A stretch of 64,000 nt of DNA from Mycobacterium ostraviense. GTDB taxonomy: Bacteria; Actinomycetota; Actinomycetes; Mycobacteriales; Mycobacteriaceae. The notes under the pieces are model-generated. The model worked only from the letters and a program-made list of their open reading frames with translations. It searched no databases and was not told the origin of the DNA. How positions within the stretch are numbered: position 1 is the first letter of the stretch; every line of letters starts with the position of its first letter. This document shows positions 8,904-18,485 of this stretch, in pieces. The translations under genes were made by a program, and so were the position numbers. The DNA lies in the NCBI RefSeq assembly GCF_002705925.1, contig NZ_NKRE01000001.1, forward strand, positions 4,604,931-4,668,930. Reading direction: 5' to 3'.

Positions 8904-10063
8904 TAACGCTGCGCCGCTCGCACCAGGTTCGACCCGACGATCAGCCGCTGAATCTCGCTGGTGCCCTCGTAGAGCCGCAGTAGCCGAACATCGCGGTAGA
9001 TGCGTTCCACCGGGACGCCACGCATGTAGCCACTGCCACCATGAATCTGCACCGCGAGATCGGCTACCTTGCCGGCCATTTCGGTGCAGAAGAGCTTCGC
9101 CGCCGACGGCGCGATCCGGCAGTCCTCTCCTGACACCCACAGCCGTGCGGCATCGCGGACCAGCGCGCGCCCGGCCAGCACGCCGGTCTGCTGATCGGCC
9201 AGCATCGCCTGCACCAACTGGAAGTTTCCGATCAGGGTGCCACCCTGCGTCGCGGTGGTGGCATAGGCCACGGACTCGTCGAGCGCTCGCTGAGCCGTGC
9301 CGACCGCGATCGCGGCGATATGCACCCGGCCGCGTGCCAACGACGTCATGGCAGCTCGATAGCCGATGTCCTCGCTGCCGCCGATCAGCGCCCCGGCGTC
9401 GACCCGGACGTCGTTGAAGTTGACGTCGGATGTCCATGCCCCTTCCTGGCCCATCTTGGCGTCCTTGACACCGACGTCCACTCCTGCCGCGTCCGCGGGA
9501 ACCAGGAAGACCGCGATACCGGCGCCCCGCTCGTCGGCCGGCCTGGTCCGCGCGAAGACGATGAACAAACCGGCGACCGGCGCATTGGTGATGAAGCGCT
9601 TCTGCCCCGAAATCACCCAATTGCCGTTGTCCCGAACCGCTTTGGTGCGTAATCCGGCTGGATTCGACCCCGCGCCGGGTTCGGTCAGTGCGAAAGAGGC
9701 GACGACGTCGCCGCAGGCTATCGGTTCCAGCCAGCGGGCTTTCTGCTCGTCGGTGCCGAAGCCGACCAGCACCTGCCCGGCGATGCCGTTGTTGGTGCCG
9801 AACATCGACCGCAACGCCAGCGAGGTGTAGCCCAGCTCCATGGCCAGTTCGACGTCCTGCGGCAGGTCGAGGCCAAGCCCGCCCCATTCTTGTGGAATCG
9901 CGTAGCCGAACAATCCCATCTTCTGGGCATGCTCGCGCAGGTCGTCCGGCACCCGATCGTTGTCCAAGATCTCCTGCTCACGCGGGATCACGGCGGTGCG
10001 GACGAAGTGACGGGTCTGGGTCAGGATCTGCTGAAAGTCCTCGTCGCTGACTGTCACGGGCAT
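8903..10063 (-). CDS. Acyl-CoA dehydrogenase
   Basis: FAD-dependent dehydrogenase of 386 residues, which introduces the alpha,beta double bond into an acyl-CoA. Order of features: helical N-domain with GLFGYAIPQEWGGLG, the flavin/substrate segment FALTEPGAGSNPAGL, beta-domain with GQKRFITNAPVAG, the RYFG-equivalent region, and the C-terminal LYEGTSEIQRLIV segment carrying the usual catalytic glutamate. ATG 10063 is preferred; the in-frame extension upstream crosses a palindromic promoter. It is divergent from the fabG-like/thiolase operon, and the shared 74-bp gap holds a likely operator. The acyl chain acted on cannot be inferred. Confidence 0.9.
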   Translation of the reverse strand: MPVTVSDEDFQQILTQTRHFVRTAVIPREQEILDNDRVPDDLREHAQKMGLFGYAIPQEWGGLGLDLPQDVELAMELGYTSLALRSMFGTNNGIAGQVLVGFGTDEQKARWLEPIACGDVVASFALTEPGAGSNPAGLRTKAVRDNGNWVISGQKRFITNAPVAGLFIVFARTRPADERGAGIAVFLVPADAAGVDVGVKDAKMGQEGAWTSDVNFNDVRVDAGALIGGSEDIGYRAAMTSLARGRVHIAAIAVGTAQRALDESVAYATTATQGGTLIGNFQLVQAMLADQQTGVLAGRALVRDAARLWVSGEDCRIAPSAAKLFCTEMAGKVADLAVQIHGGSGYMRGVPVERIYRDVRLLRLYEGTSEIQRLIVGSNLVRAAQR

Positions 10064-10069
10064 CGCATC

Positions 10070-10088
10070 ATCATATATGAAATATGAT
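10070..10088. promoter_or_regulatory. Candidate operator in a divergent promoter
   Basis: Inverted repeat ATCATAT-atgaa-ATATGAT, with 7-bp perfect arms and a 5-bp spacer. It lies between the divergent acyl-CoA dehydrogenase (start 10063) and the SDR gene (start 10138). It could serve the GntR/FCD regulator encoded at the end of the rightward operon, but which protein binds is inference. Confidence 0.55.
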
Positions 10089-10137
10089 ATTTGAACGGTG
10101 AGTGCCCGGCTGCGGGCAGGACAGTGAGGAACAGTTG

Positions 10138-10878
10138 ATGTCATTGCTGAACGGTCAGACCGCGGTGGTCACCGGCGGAGCCCAAGGACTGGGCTTGGCC
10201 ATTGCCGAGCGATTCGTCAAAGAGGGCGCGCGCGTCGTGCTCGGTGATGTGAACCTCGAAGCGACCGAAGCCGCGGCCCAGAAGCTGGGCGGCGATGCAG
10301 TAGCCGCGGCCGTGCGGTGCGACGTGACCAAAGCCGACGAGGTCCAAACGCTCATCCGCACGGCCGTCGAGCTTTTCGGCGGTCTCGACGTCATGGTCAA
10401 CAACGCCGGCATCACCCGAGACGCGACCATGCGCAACATGACCGAGGAGCAGTTCGACCAGGTGATCAACGTACATCTGAAGGGCACCTGGAATGGCACC
10501 CGGCTGGCGGCGGCCATCATGCGCGAAAACAAGCGGGGCGCAATCGTGAACATGTCCTCGGTGTCGGGCAAGGTCGGGATGGTGGGCCAAACCAATTACT
10601 CCGCGGCTAAGGCCGGGATCGTCGGGATGACCAAGGCCGCCGCCAAAGAGCTTGCCCACGTGGGTGTTCGAGTGAACGCAATCGCCCCCGGATTGATTCG
10701 CTCGGCAATGACGGAAGCCATGCCGCAACGCATTTGGGACCAAAAATTGGCCGAGGTTCCGATGGGCCGGGCGGGTGAGCCCAGCGAAGTCGCCAGCGTC
10801 GCCTTGTTTTTGGCCTCTGACCTGTCCTCGTACATGACCGGAACCGTGCTGGATGTCACCGGCGGGCGGTTCATATGA
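10138..10878 (+). CDS. FabG-like short-chain dehydrogenase/reductase
   Basis: NAD(P)-dependent SDR of 246 residues, probably a 3-hydroxyacyl-CoA or 3-oxoacyl reductase. It has the cofactor motif TGGAQGLG near residue 12, NNAG in the [10 protein letters not shown] segment, and the catalytic Ser141, Tyr154 and Lys158 in an MSSVSG...NYSAAK context. The C-terminal [11 protein letters not shown] is typical of FabG. ATG 10138 follows a GAGGA site. Its stop overlaps the thiolase start by four bases, which suggests a reductase followed by a thiolytic step in one beta-oxidation-like pathway. Confidence 0.9.
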   Translation: MSLLNGQTAVVTGGAQGLGLAIAERFVKEGARVVLGDVNLEATEAAAQKLGGDAVAAAVRCDVTKADEVQTLIRTAVELFGGLDVMVNNAGITRDATMRNMTEEQFDQVINVHLKGTWNGTRLAAAIMRENKRGAIVNMSSVSGKVGMVGQTNYSAAKAGIVGMTKAAAKELAHVGVRVNAIAPGLIRSAMTEAMPQRIWDQKLAEVPMGRAGEPSEVASVALFLASDLSSYMTGTVLDVTGGRFI

Positions 10879-12086
10879 CTGACGCTGTCATCTGTGAGCC
10901 GGTCCGCACGCCGATCGGCCGCTACGGCGGGATGTTCAAGTCGCTCAGTGCCGTTGATCTCGGTGTCGCTGCACTCAGCGGGCTGCTGGAACGCACCGGT
11001 CTGCCGCCCGATGCGGTGCAGGACGTGATCCTGGGGCACTGCTATCCCAGCAGTGAGGCACCTGCCGTCGGCCGCGTGGTCGCATTGGATGCCGGCCTGC
11101 CCGTGACGGTTCCCGGCATGCAGGTCGACCGCCGCTGCGGTTCGGGCCTGCAGGCCGTGATCCACGCCTGTCTGCAGGTGAGCAATGGCGACAACGACCT
11201 CGTCGTCGCCGGCGGCTGCGAAAGCATGAGCAATGTCGCGTTCTATTCCACGGATATGCGCTGGGGTGGCGTCCGCGGTGGTATCCGGGTGCACGACGGG
11301 CTGGCTCGTGGCCGCACCACGGCCGGGGGCCGGAATTATCCGATGCCCGGCGGAATGCTGGAGACGGCCGAGAATCTGCGCCGCCGGTACGGCATTTCGC
11401 GGCTGGAGCAAGACGAACTCGCGGTGACGTCGCATCAGCGCGCGGTCACCGCCCAAAAAGACGGCGTCTTCGCCGAGGAGATCATTCCAGTCGCAGTGCC
11501 CACCCGACACGGCGAGGAGCTGATCGGCACCGACGAGCATCCCCGCGCCGACACCACGCTTGAGTCGCTGAGCAAGCTCAAACCTGTTCTGCTGAAACAA
11601 GATCCGGAGGCCACGGTAACAGCCGGCAACGCCAGCGGCCAAAATGATGCGGCATCGATGTGCGTGGTGACCACGCCGGCCAAGGCCGCCGAGTACGGCT
11701 TGCGGCCGTTGGTCCGGTTGGTGTCCTGGGGGCTGGCGGGGGTGGCGCCCGACATCATGGGCATCGGTCCGGTGCCCGCGACCGAGGCCGCACTCGCCAA
11801 GGCGGGCCTGCGGCTGGCCGACATCGACCTCATCGAACTCAACGAAGCGTTCGCCGCCCAAGCGCTTGCGGTGATGCGGGAGTGGAACTTCGGTGCCGCC
11901 GACCGGGAGCGCACCAACGTGCACGGCTCCGGCATCTCGTTGGGTCATCCCGTCGGCGCCACCGGCGGCAGGATGCTGGCCACTCTGGCGCGTGAACTGG
12001 ACCGCCGCCAGGCGCGCTACGGCCTGCAGACCATGTGCATCGGCGGGGGTCAGGGGCTGGCCGCCGTCTTCGAAGTGGTCGCATAG
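10875..12086 (+). CDS. Acetyl-CoA C-acyltransferase (thiolase)
   Basis: A 403-residue degradative thiolase that cleaves 3-oxoacyl-CoA with CoA. All catalytic residues are present: Cys88 in [10 protein letters not shown], His358 in [10 protein letters not shown] and Cys388 in the MCIGGGQG segment. The middle [11 protein letters not shown] and the [11 protein letters not shown] region are also typical. It is coupled to the SDR upstream (ATGA) and followed three bases later by a CoA-transferase. The operon order suggests the last steps of side-chain or ring-derived acyl-CoA breakdown; the substrate is not identifiable. Confidence 0.93.
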   Translation: MTDAVICEPVRTPIGRYGGMFKSLSAVDLGVAALSGLLERTGLPPDAVQDVILGHCYPSSEAPAVGRVVALDAGLPVTVPGMQVDRRCGSGLQAVIHACLQVSNGDNDLVVAGGCESMSNVAFYSTDMRWGGVRGGIRVHDGLARGRTTAGGRNYPMPGGMLETAENLRRRYGISRLEQDELAVTSHQRAVTAQKDGVFAEEIIPVAVPTRHGEELIGTDEHPRADTTLESLSKLKPVLLKQDPEATVTAGNASGQNDAASMCVVTTPAKAAEYGLRPLVRLVSWGLAGVAPDIMGIGPVPATEAALAKAGLRLADIDLIELNEAFAAQALAVMREWNFGAADRERTNVHGSGISLGHPVGATGGRMLATLARELDRRQARYGLQTMCIGGGQGLAAVFEVVA

Positions 12087-12088
12087 AC

Positions 12089-13300
12089 ATGCCCGGTCCC
12101 GCGTTGCCCTTGAGCGGTATCAGCATCGTCGAGGTTTCCAGCTTCGTGGCCGCACCGCTGTGCGGCTTGACGCTCGGTCAGCTTGGTGCACAGGTGATCC
12201 GCGTCGATCCGATCGGCGGCGCTGCCGACGTGCAGCGCTGGCCGCTCGCTTCATCCGGAACGTCGATCTACTGGACCGGACTGAACAAGGGAAAGCGTTC
12301 GGTGACCGTGGATCTGCGCTCGGCGGAAGGACAGCAGCTGGTGCAGCGGTTGGTCGTCGAGGGCGACGGCATCGTGGTGACCAATGCCGGCTTTCCCTGG
12401 CTCGGCCACGAGCTGCTCGCAGCCCGGCGTTCCGACGTCATCCACCTGCAGCTACTCGGGCGAGGCGACGGCTCAACTGCCGTCGACTACACCGTCAACG
12501 CGGCCACCGGCTTCCCGCTGGTCACCGGTCCGGTCGGCCACGCCGGCCCGGTCAACCACGTGCTGCCGGCCTGGGACGTCTGTTGCGGTCTGTATGCCGC
12601 GCTGGCCGTCGTCGCTGCGGTGCGCCGCCGCGACCAGACCGGGATGGGGGCTCGGGTCAGTCTGGCGCTGGAAGACGTTGCGCTGGCGACGGCGGGAAAC
12701 CTGGGGCTGTTGACCGAGCCGCAGGTCATTGGGACGCAACGGCAGCGGCTGGGAAATGCCGTCTATGGCCAATACGGCCAGGACTTCACTAGCCGCGACG
12801 GGGTCGGGTTCATGGTTGTCACGTTGACGGGTAAGCACTTTCGCGATCTGGTCGACGCGACTGGCACCGGGGCGGCGGTGTCGGCACTGGCCGAGGCGCT
12901 GGGCGTGGACTTCGCCGCCGAAGGCGACCGGTACCGCTACCGCGATGTCCTCACGGGCCTCTTCGCGACCTGGTTCGGCGACCACAACGCCGACGAGATC
13001 ACTGCGGCACTGTCGGGTACCACCGTGCTTTTCGAACGCTACCGCAGCTTCGCGCAGGTAGCTGCGAGCCCGAAAGTGACTGCCAACCCGCTGTTTTCCC
13101 TACTGTGCCAGCCCGAAATCGGTGATTATCTGGCCCCTGGCATGCCGACGGCGTTCGATGGCGCCCACCCGGCCAGCACGCCCGCAGCGGCACTCGGACA
13201 GGACACCGCTGCGGTGCTGACCGAGTACCTCGGACTGACGGCCGCCGAAATCGCGCGATTGTCGGGCGCCAAGACGATAGGAACACCAGCACATGACTAG
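12089..13300 (+). CDS. CaiB/BaiF family CoA-transferase
   Basis: Type III CoA-transferase of 403 residues, which moves CoA between carboxylic acids through an aspartyl-CoA thioester. The N-terminal segment LSGISIVEVSSFVAAPLCG, the Gly-rich GQLGAQVIRVDP and the NKGKRSVTVDL stretch are hallmarks, and an Asp in the PAWDVCCGLYAAL segment is the likely nucleophile. Start is ATG 12089, just after the thiolase stop. It overlaps the next acyl-CoA dehydrogenase by eight bases, so the genes form one operon. It probably activates the pathway's acid as a CoA ester. Confidence 0.9.
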   Translation: MPGPALPLSGISIVEVSSFVAAPLCGLTLGQLGAQVIRVDPIGGAADVQRWPLASSGTSIYWTGLNKGKRSVTVDLRSAEGQQLVQRLVVEGDGIVVTNAGFPWLGHELLAARRSDVIHLQLLGRGDGSTAVDYTVNAATGFPLVTGPVGHAGPVNHVLPAWDVCCGLYAALAVVAAVRRRDQTGMGARVSLALEDVALATAGNLGLLTEPQVIGTQRQRLGNAVYGQYGQDFTSRDGVGFMVVTLTGKHFRDLVDATGTGAAVSALAEALGVDFAAEGDRYRYRDVLTGLFATWFGDHNADEITAALSGTTVLFERYRSFAQVAASPKVTANPLFSLLCQPEIGDYLAPGMPTAFDGAHPASTPAAALGQDTAAVLTEYLGLTAAEIARLSGAKTIGTPAHD

Positions 13301-14486
13301 ACTTGCCCAGACCCTCGGGATGACCGAGCTGCAAACCGAAATCATCGCCACCGTACGGCAATTCGTCGACAAAGACATCATTCCCAACGCGCCGGAGCTG
13401 GAGCGTGCCGACACCTATCCGCAGGCCATCGTCGACCAGATGCGTGCCATGGGCTTGTTCGGCCTGATGATCTCCGAAGAATACGGCGGCCTGGGGGAGT
13501 CGCTGCTGACATACGCGTTATGCGTCGAAGAGCTGGCGCGCGGCTGGATGAGTGTATCCGGTGTGCTCAACACCCACTTCATCGTGGCCTACATGCTGCG
13601 CCAGCACGGCACCGACCAGCAGAAGCGGCGCTTCCTGCCGCGGATGGCCACCGGCGAGTGTCGCGGCGCGTTCTCGATGTCCGAGCCGGAACTGGGCTCC
13701 GACGTCGCCGCGATCCGCACCCGGGCCCGACGTGATCCCGGTGGCGACTACGTCATCGATGGCCAGAAGATGTGGCTGACCAACGGCGCCAGTTCGACGC
13801 TCGTGGCGGTGCTGGTACGCACCGACGAAGGCGCGGCCAAGCCGCACCGCAACCTGACCGCATTCCTCATCGAAAAGCCCACCGGTTTCGGAGAAGTGGC
13901 ACCGGGCTTGGTGATCCCCGGAAAGATCGACAAACTGGGCTACAAGGGCATCGATACCACCGAACTCATCTTCGACGGTTACCGGGCACCCGCCGACGAC
14001 ATCCTCGGCGGCACTCCGGGGCAGGGCTTCGTCCAGATGATGGACGGCATCGAAGTCGGCCGGGTGAACGTCGCGGCGCGAGCCTGTGGTGTTGCCATTC
14101 GAGCCTTCGAGCTCGCGGTGCGGTACGCCCAGCAACGCCACACCTTCGGTAAGCCGATCGCCGAGCACCAGGCCATCGCTTTCCAGCTGGCCGAGATGGC
14201 AACCAAGGTCGAAGCGGCACACCTGATGATGGTCAACGCAGCGCGGCTGAAAGACTCGGGCGAGCGCAACGACGTCGCCGCGGGAATGGCGAAATACCTT
14301 GCCAGCGAATACTGTTCGGAAGTCACCCAGCAAAGCTTCCGCATCCACGGCGGTTACGGATACTCGACGGCCTACGAGATCGAGCGGCTGATGCGCGATG
14401 CGCCGTTCCTGCTGATCGGCGAGGGAACCAGCGAAATACAGAAGTCCATCATCAGCAAGCGGCTGCTCGACGAGTATCGGATGTGA
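13293..14486 (+). CDS. Acyl-CoA dehydrogenase
   Basis: A 397-residue acyl-CoA dehydrogenase with EEYGGLGESLL in the N-domain, the FSMSEPELGSDVA flavin segment, QKMWLTNGASS in the beta-domain, QRHTFGKPIAEHQAI, FRIHGGYGYSTAYEIERL and IGEGTSEIQKSIIS at the end. The arrangement is that of a homotetrameric short/branched-chain enzyme. The ATG at 13293 lies inside the end of the CoA-transferase gene. It is followed four bases later by the GntR regulator, so regulator and enzymes are co-transcribed. Confidence 0.92.
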   Translation: MTRLAQTLGMTELQTEIIATVRQFVDKDIIPNAPELERADTYPQAIVDQMRAMGLFGLMISEEYGGLGESLLTYALCVEELARGWMSVSGVLNTHFIVAYMLRQHGTDQQKRRFLPRMATGECRGAFSMSEPELGSDVAAIRTRARRDPGGDYVIDGQKMWLTNGASSTLVAVLVRTDEGAAKPHRNLTAFLIEKPTGFGEVAPGLVIPGKIDKLGYKGIDTTELIFDGYRAPADDILGGTPGQGFVQMMDGIEVGRVNVAARACGVAIRAFELAVRYAQQRHTFGKPIAEHQAIAFQLAEMATKVEAAHLMMVNAARLKDSGERNDVAAGMAKYLASEYCSEVTQQSFRIHGGYGYSTAYEIERLMRDAPFLLIGEGTSEIQKSIISKRLLDEYRM

Positions 14487-14490
14487 AGCG

Positions 14491-15186
14491 ATGACTGTCC
14501 CGGATTTCGCTGCGCGGCCGCAGCTTTCCGACGACGTGGCGAGTTTTGTCCGCAAGAGGATTTACGACGGCAGCTACGCCGCGGGCAACTACATTCGCCT
14601 CGATCAGCTGGCCGCGGAATTGGGAATCAGCGTGACACCGGTGCGTGAGGCGCTGTTGACGTTGCGCGCCGAAGGACTGGTCGCCCAGCAGCCGCGCCGC
14701 GGGTTCGTGGTGTTGCCAGTGACCAAACGCGACCTCGCTGACGTCGCCAACGTGCAGGCGCACGTTGGCGGCGAGCTGGCGGCGAGAGCCGCGATCAGCA
14801 TCAGCGACCAGCAGTTGCGTGACCTCAGGCAGATCCAGGCGCAGCTCGAGGAGGCTTACGCCGCCGACGACGACGAGCGGACGGTCCAGCTCAACCATGA
14901 GTTTCACCGGGCCATCAATATTGCGGCCGACTCGCCGAAGCTGGCGCAATTGATGTCCCAGATCACCCGTTACGCACCCGAATCGGTGTTTCCCAGCATC
15001 GAGCATTGGCCGGCCCGGGCAATCAAGCATCATCGGCGGATATTGTCGGCACTGGCCAAGCACGACGACAACCTGGCCCGCGCCGCCATGGCCGACCATC
15101 TTGCCGCCAGCGCAATCCCGTTGATCGACCATCTGATTGCGCGTGGGGTGGTGGCAGAAACGGAGCGCCCGGCGCATCGCGGCTAG
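14491..15186 (+). CDS. GntR-family regulator with FCD ligand domain
   Basis: A 231-residue DNA-binding protein. Residues about 12-75 form the winged helix (IRLDQLAAELGISVTPVREALLTL is the recognition region). Residues about 85-215 form the all-helical FCD domain, with the metal-ligand pattern NHEFHRAIN and the later HHRRILSAL and HLAASAIPLIDHL histidines. FCD regulators commonly sense small carboxylic acids. It is the last gene of the thiolase/CoA-transferase operon and is the best candidate to bind the palindrome at 10070-10088. This is inferred from position only. Confidence 0.9.
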   Translation: MTVPDFAARPQLSDDVASFVRKRIYDGSYAAGNYIRLDQLAAELGISVTPVREALLTLRAEGLVAQQPRRGFVVLPVTKRDLADVANVQAHVGGELAARAAISISDQQLRDLRQIQAQLEEAYAADDDERTVQLNHEFHRAINIAADSPKLAQLMSQITRYAPESVFPSIEHWPARAIKHHRRILSALAKHDDNLARAAMADHLAASAIPLIDHLIARGVVAETERPAHRG

Positions 15187-15283
15187 GCCGAAGCTACGGC
15201 GATTACCCCGAGCCATTCGGCGCTATCCGGTGCTGGCATGGGTATAGGCTGCCGCTAGGCCCAGCCAGATTGAAGAGGACGAA

Positions 15284-15643
15284 ATGCCCCATGCATTCCG
15301 AGCGTCAGCCGCGCTGGTTGCCTGCGCGGCCGCGATATCGCTCGCGTCACCGGCCGGTGCCGAACCGGGCGACCAGTTCCCCGGCGACGGAGTATTTCTG
15401 GTGGGGACTGACATCGCACCAGGTACTTACCGCACCGAGGGACCATCGAATCCGCTTATCCTAGTGTTCGGTCGGGTGTCCGAGCTCTCAACCTGTTCGT
15501 GGTTGATGCACGGCACACCCGCGGCCAGCGCTGAGGACATTGTGAACTCGAATACCTCGATGGGTCCGATGTATGTGACGATCCCGGCGACGGTAGCGGC
15601 TTTCGAGACGAGAAACTGCAAACTTTGGATGCGGGTCTCCTAA
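15284..15643 (+). CDS. Small secreted protein of unknown function
   Basis: A 119-residue protein with a classical Sec signal peptide: basic start MPHAFR, hydrophobic core, and a probable cleavage after ASPAGA near residue 27. The mature part of about 92 residues has two cysteines (in STCSWLM and RNCKLWM) that could form a disulfide, and a GTDIAPGTYRTEGP stretch found in many small exported actinobacterial proteins. I do not recognise the family by name. It stands alone between two regulators; ATG 15284 follows a weak GAGGA-like site. Confidence 0.75.
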   Translation: MPHAFRASAALVACAAAISLASPAGAEPGDQFPGDGVFLVGTDIAPGTYRTEGPSNPLILVFGRVSELSTCSWLMHGTPAASAEDIVNSNTSMGPMYVTIPATVAAFETRNCKLWMRVS

Positions 15644-15648
15644 TGAGG

Positions 15649-16446
15649 CTAGCCTCGATCCGTGGATGGGCCGGCCTTGGCCCGTCTTCTCGGCGCGGAC
15701 GACTTGGCCGTTTTGCGTTGCGGTGAAGCCGATTTGGCTGCTATCGCCCGTTCCTCGATCAACCGGCCGGCGTGGTCGAGGATGCAGTTGAGGCCGTATT
15801 CGAAGTTGGCCTCGTCAGGGGTCGCGATGCGGTGTCCCTTCCCGGTGACTCGGGCAATCAAGGGTGTGGTTTGCGGGTCGATCTCCATGGCGTCTTCCAG
15901 CGCGCGCGGCCCGCTGTCGGCGGACTGGTGCTTCTCGTTGAGCCGATGCAGCACCACCGACCCGCGGACGTGAAGCGAGACCGCGGCATAAGTGTCAAAG
16001 GCGTCCTCGGGGGACAGACCTGCCTGCACCAGATTCGCGATGGCCCGCTCCATCTCCTGGGCGCCGAGCCGGGCGGCCCTGGGACTGAGCGCCGACCGGA
16101 TCAGGATCAGATCGCACAGGATCGGGTTGCCCATGAAGGTTTTCCGCATCAGGCGGGCGTGGTTGCGTAAAGTCTCGCGCCAGTCGTCGGCCTCGACGTA
16201 CGGGGTGGCAAAGACGTACTTGCTCAAGGCGCGATCGGTCATCGCGTTGAGCAGATCGTCCTTCTTGCGGAAGTACCAGTAGATGCTGGTGACGCCTACT
16301 CCAAGATGTTTGCCGAGCAGCGGCATGCTCAGGTTGTCGATGGACACCTGTTCTGCCAGTTTGAAGGCGCCGGTGATGATGTCGTCTGGATTGATGGACC
16401 CGCGTTCGCGCCGCTGACGCTTGTCGGCGGTTGCCTGCTTTGCCAC
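15649..16446 (-). CDS. TetR-family transcriptional regulator
   Basis: A 265-residue repressor. The N-terminal domain (about residues 18-65) has the TetR helix pattern, ending in GVGVTSIYWYFRKKDDLLNAM. The ligand domain is long and followed by a Lys/Arg/Ser/Pro-rich tail (PQRKTAKSSAPRRRAKAG) that may be disordered or bind DNA nonspecifically. GTG 16446 is chosen because upstream in-frame sequence crosses the promoter region. It is transcribed away from the DapA-type/enoyl-CoA hydratase operon and probably controls it through the palindromic region at 16545-16576. Confidence 0.88.
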   Translation of the reverse strand: MAKQATADKRQRRERGSINPDDIITGAFKLAEQVSIDNLSMPLLGKHLGVGVTSIYWYFRKKDDLLNAMTDRALSKYVFATPYVEADDWRETLRNHARLMRKTFMGNPILCDLILIRSALSPRAARLGAQEMERAIANLVQAGLSPEDAFDTYAAVSLHVRGSVVLHRLNEKHQSADSGPRALEDAMEIDPQTTPLIARVTGKGHRIATPDEANFEYGLNCILDHAGRLIEERAIAAKSASPQRKTAKSSAPRRRAKAGPSTDRG

Positions 16447-16544
16447 TACGCGGCTACCTCCATCGAAGATCTGTGTTGGGTACGCGGTCCTGGTCGTGCG
16501 CCGATCCGCCTGACCGGCACTGCTTCGGGCGCCTTTACGTCTGC

Positions 16545-16576
16545 TACTGTAATACCTATCGTAGGCTTTTTGGTAT
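16545..16576. promoter_or_regulatory. Candidate TetR operator region between divergent genes
   Basis: This stretch holds TACTGTAA, CCTA-tcg-TAGG and an outer ATACC/GGTAT inverted pair, about midway between the TetR start (16446) and the aldolase start (16617). The 8-mer TACTGTAA also occurs at 26043-26050 in the divergent promoter of the carboxyltransferase and LLM genes. An operator role is inferred. Confidence 0.4.
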
Positions 16577-16616
16577 AAGCGGCTGGGCGGGGCGAGCATG
16601 ACCGGGCTGAGGCAGC

Positions 16617-17624
16617 GTGGCAACGGCCGGTGAGGCGCGTGCCTGGGCACGGGGCGCGTTGCGGGGCATCGGCGACTCGCTGTATACGCCGTTCTGCGGG
16701 AACGACGGCGACGACATCGACTGGGATGCCTATCGGACTCTGGTGCGCTATTGCGTCGGTGACCTCGGGCATCCGATGCTGTGGTGCACCAGCGGAATCG
16801 GGGAATTCTGGTCACTGACCATCGACGAGCGGAAGCGGCTGCTCGAGGTCGCGATCGAAGAAGGGCGTCGCTGCAATCCTGACGTCGTCATCCAGGCCTG
16901 CACATCGGCGATGACAGCCTTGGACTGCCTGGACTTGACGCTGCACGCCGAGGCGGCGGGCGCCGACATCGCCTATATCCAGACGCCGATGATGGAAACC
17001 CACGGCGGTGAAGGCGTGTTGAGATTCTTCAAATACGTTGCCGCACATACCGACATCGCGCTGGGCATGTTCAATTCGCCGTCCTCAGGGTATGTGTTGA
17101 CGCCGGCCGAGAGTGCGCACATCTACCACGAAGTGCCCGCGGTGTGTGCGACCAAGGAGGGCGCCTTCCGACCCCAGGCCAGTCGGCTGCTCCACGAACT
17201 CGCCCCCGGACTGGTGCTCTGGGAATGCGACAAGACGATCTACCGCGCCGGATGGCTGCGCGCCGGAATCGTCTGTCCGGCACAGCTGGGCACGGCCGGC
17301 TATCTGATGGAGACGCCGCAGCGGCGGCTGCTGTCCGAATACTGGGATTTGGTGTTGGGGGACAAGCTCATCGAGGCGATGGACTATGGACGTGATTCGG
17401 GTCTGGACCAATTCGACGTGGACCTCGGTTCGTGGTGGACCTGCTATCCGGGCAGACCCGACTACTTCACCCACTGGGGCGGTGCGTTCAAATACTCGGC
17501 GTCGGTGCTGGGTCTGCCGATCGGGTCCTATCCGCATTCCCGGCCGCCCCAGGCCGAGTTGCCGCCCGAGGCCAAGACCCAGATCACGGCTGCCTACCGT
17601 CGGCTGGGGCTCATCGATGGCTGA
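16617..17624 (+). CDS. DapA/NAL-family aldolase (dihydrodipicolinate synthase superfamily)
   Basis: A 335-residue class I (Schiff-base) lyase of the (beta/alpha)8 DapA superfamily. The presumed Schiff-base lysine is in the CATKEGAF segment, and the usual YNxP motif is replaced by MFNSPSSGY. The rest lacks DapA-specific signatures, so lysine biosynthesis is unlikely. Similar proteins act as hydratase-aldolases on aromatic or side-chain breakdown products. GTG 16617 is the start. It heads an operon with an enoyl-CoA hydratase, amidohydrolases, an acyl-CoA ligase and dehydrogenases, which supports a catabolic retro-aldol role. Confidence 0.82.
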   Translation: MATAGEARAWARGALRGIGDSLYTPFCGNDGDDIDWDAYRTLVRYCVGDLGHPMLWCTSGIGEFWSLTIDERKRLLEVAIEEGRRCNPDVVIQACTSAMTALDCLDLTLHAEAAGADIAYIQTPMMETHGGEGVLRFFKYVAAHTDIALGMFNSPSSGYVLTPAESAHIYHEVPAVCATKEGAFRPQASRLLHELAPGLVLWECDKTIYRAGWLRAGIVCPAQLGTAGYLMETPQRRLLSEYWDLVLGDKLIEAMDYGRDSGLDQFDVDLGSWWTCYPGRPDYFTHWGGAFKYSASVLGLPIGSYPHSRPPQAELPPEAKTQITAAYRRLGLIDG

Positions 17625-17657
17625 CCGCCGCGCCGCGGTGGGGTCGAGGGGACACCG

Positions 17658-18485
17658 ATGAGCAACGCTGGCGACGACGCGGTGCTCTACGACCCAACCC
17701 CCGGTGGGGTAGCGATCCTCACCTTCAACCGCCCCGATCGCCTCAACGCCTGGGGCCCCGACATTGCCGCGGGGTTCTATGCGGTGCTCGACCGCGCCGA
17801 ACAGGATCCGGAGATCCGGGTGATCGTGCTGACCGGCCGCGGCCGGGGCTTCTGTGCCGGTGCCTATTTGGGCTCGCCGGATTCAGCGGCGGGATACGGG
17901 GCCACGATGGCGACGGCACGTCAGACCGATCTGGCCGATTTGGTCGGCGACCGCCCGCCCCATTTCCTGACGACGCTGCGCAAGCCGGTGATCGCCGCGA
18001 TCAACGGTCCCTGCGCGGGCATCGGTCTGACGCAGGCGCTGATGTGCGACGTTCGATTTGCCGCCGCCGGGGCGAAGTTCGCCGCCGTCTTCGCCCGGCG
18101 CGGGCTGATCGCCGAGTTCGGCATCTCCTGGATACTTCCGCGCTTGACAAGCTGGGCCGTCGCACTGGACCTGTTGCTGAGCGGCCGAACGTTTTTGGCC
18201 GAAGAGGCCGCAGAGTTGGGTCTGGTCAAGGAAGTCGTCGCGCCCGAGGATTTGATGAAGCGCACTCTCGAGTATGCGGAGGACATCGCCCGCAACTGCT
18301 CGCCGGCGTCGATGGCGGTGATCAAGCGTCAGGTCTACGGTGACGCCACTGGCGATGTCATCGAAGCCACTGCCCACGCCGAAGTTCTGCTGCGCGAGGC
18401 GATGCCGAGGCCAGACGTTGTCGAAGGAATCGTGAGTTTCCTGCAGAAGCGGCAACCACGGTTTCCGTCGCTCACATCGGAATGA
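17658..18485 (+). CDS. Enoyl-CoA hydratase/isomerase (crotonase family)
   Basis: A 275-residue crotonase-fold protein. It shows the N-terminal ILTFNRPDRLNAW strand, GRGRGFCAGAYLGS near the first oxyanion loop, the INGPCAGIGLTQALMCD segment forming the second oxyanion site, and RRGLIAEFGISWILPR, where a catalytic acidic residue is expected. The exact reaction (hydration, isomerisation or C-C cleavage) cannot be told from this. Its stop overlaps the next amidohydrolase gene by four bases. Confidence 0.9.
   Translation: MSNAGDDAVLYDPTPGGVAILTFNRPDRLNAWGPDIAAGFYAVLDRAEQDPEIRVIVLTGRGRGFCAGAYLGSPDSAAGYGATMATARQTDLADLVGDRPPHFLTTLRKPVIAAINGPCAGIGLTQALMCDVRFAAAGAKFAAVFARRGLIAEFGISWILPRLTSWAVALDLLLSGRTFLAEEAAELGLVKEVVAPEDLMKRTLEYAEDIARNCSPASMAVIKRQVYGDATGDVIEATAHAEVLLREAMPRPDVVEGIVSFLQKRQPRFPSLTSE

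Noticed and set aside
8622-9887. 421-codon minus-strand frame overlapping the acyl-CoA dehydrogenase gene
   Set aside because: Arg/Gly-rich shadow of the real dehydrogenase frame; no family pattern.
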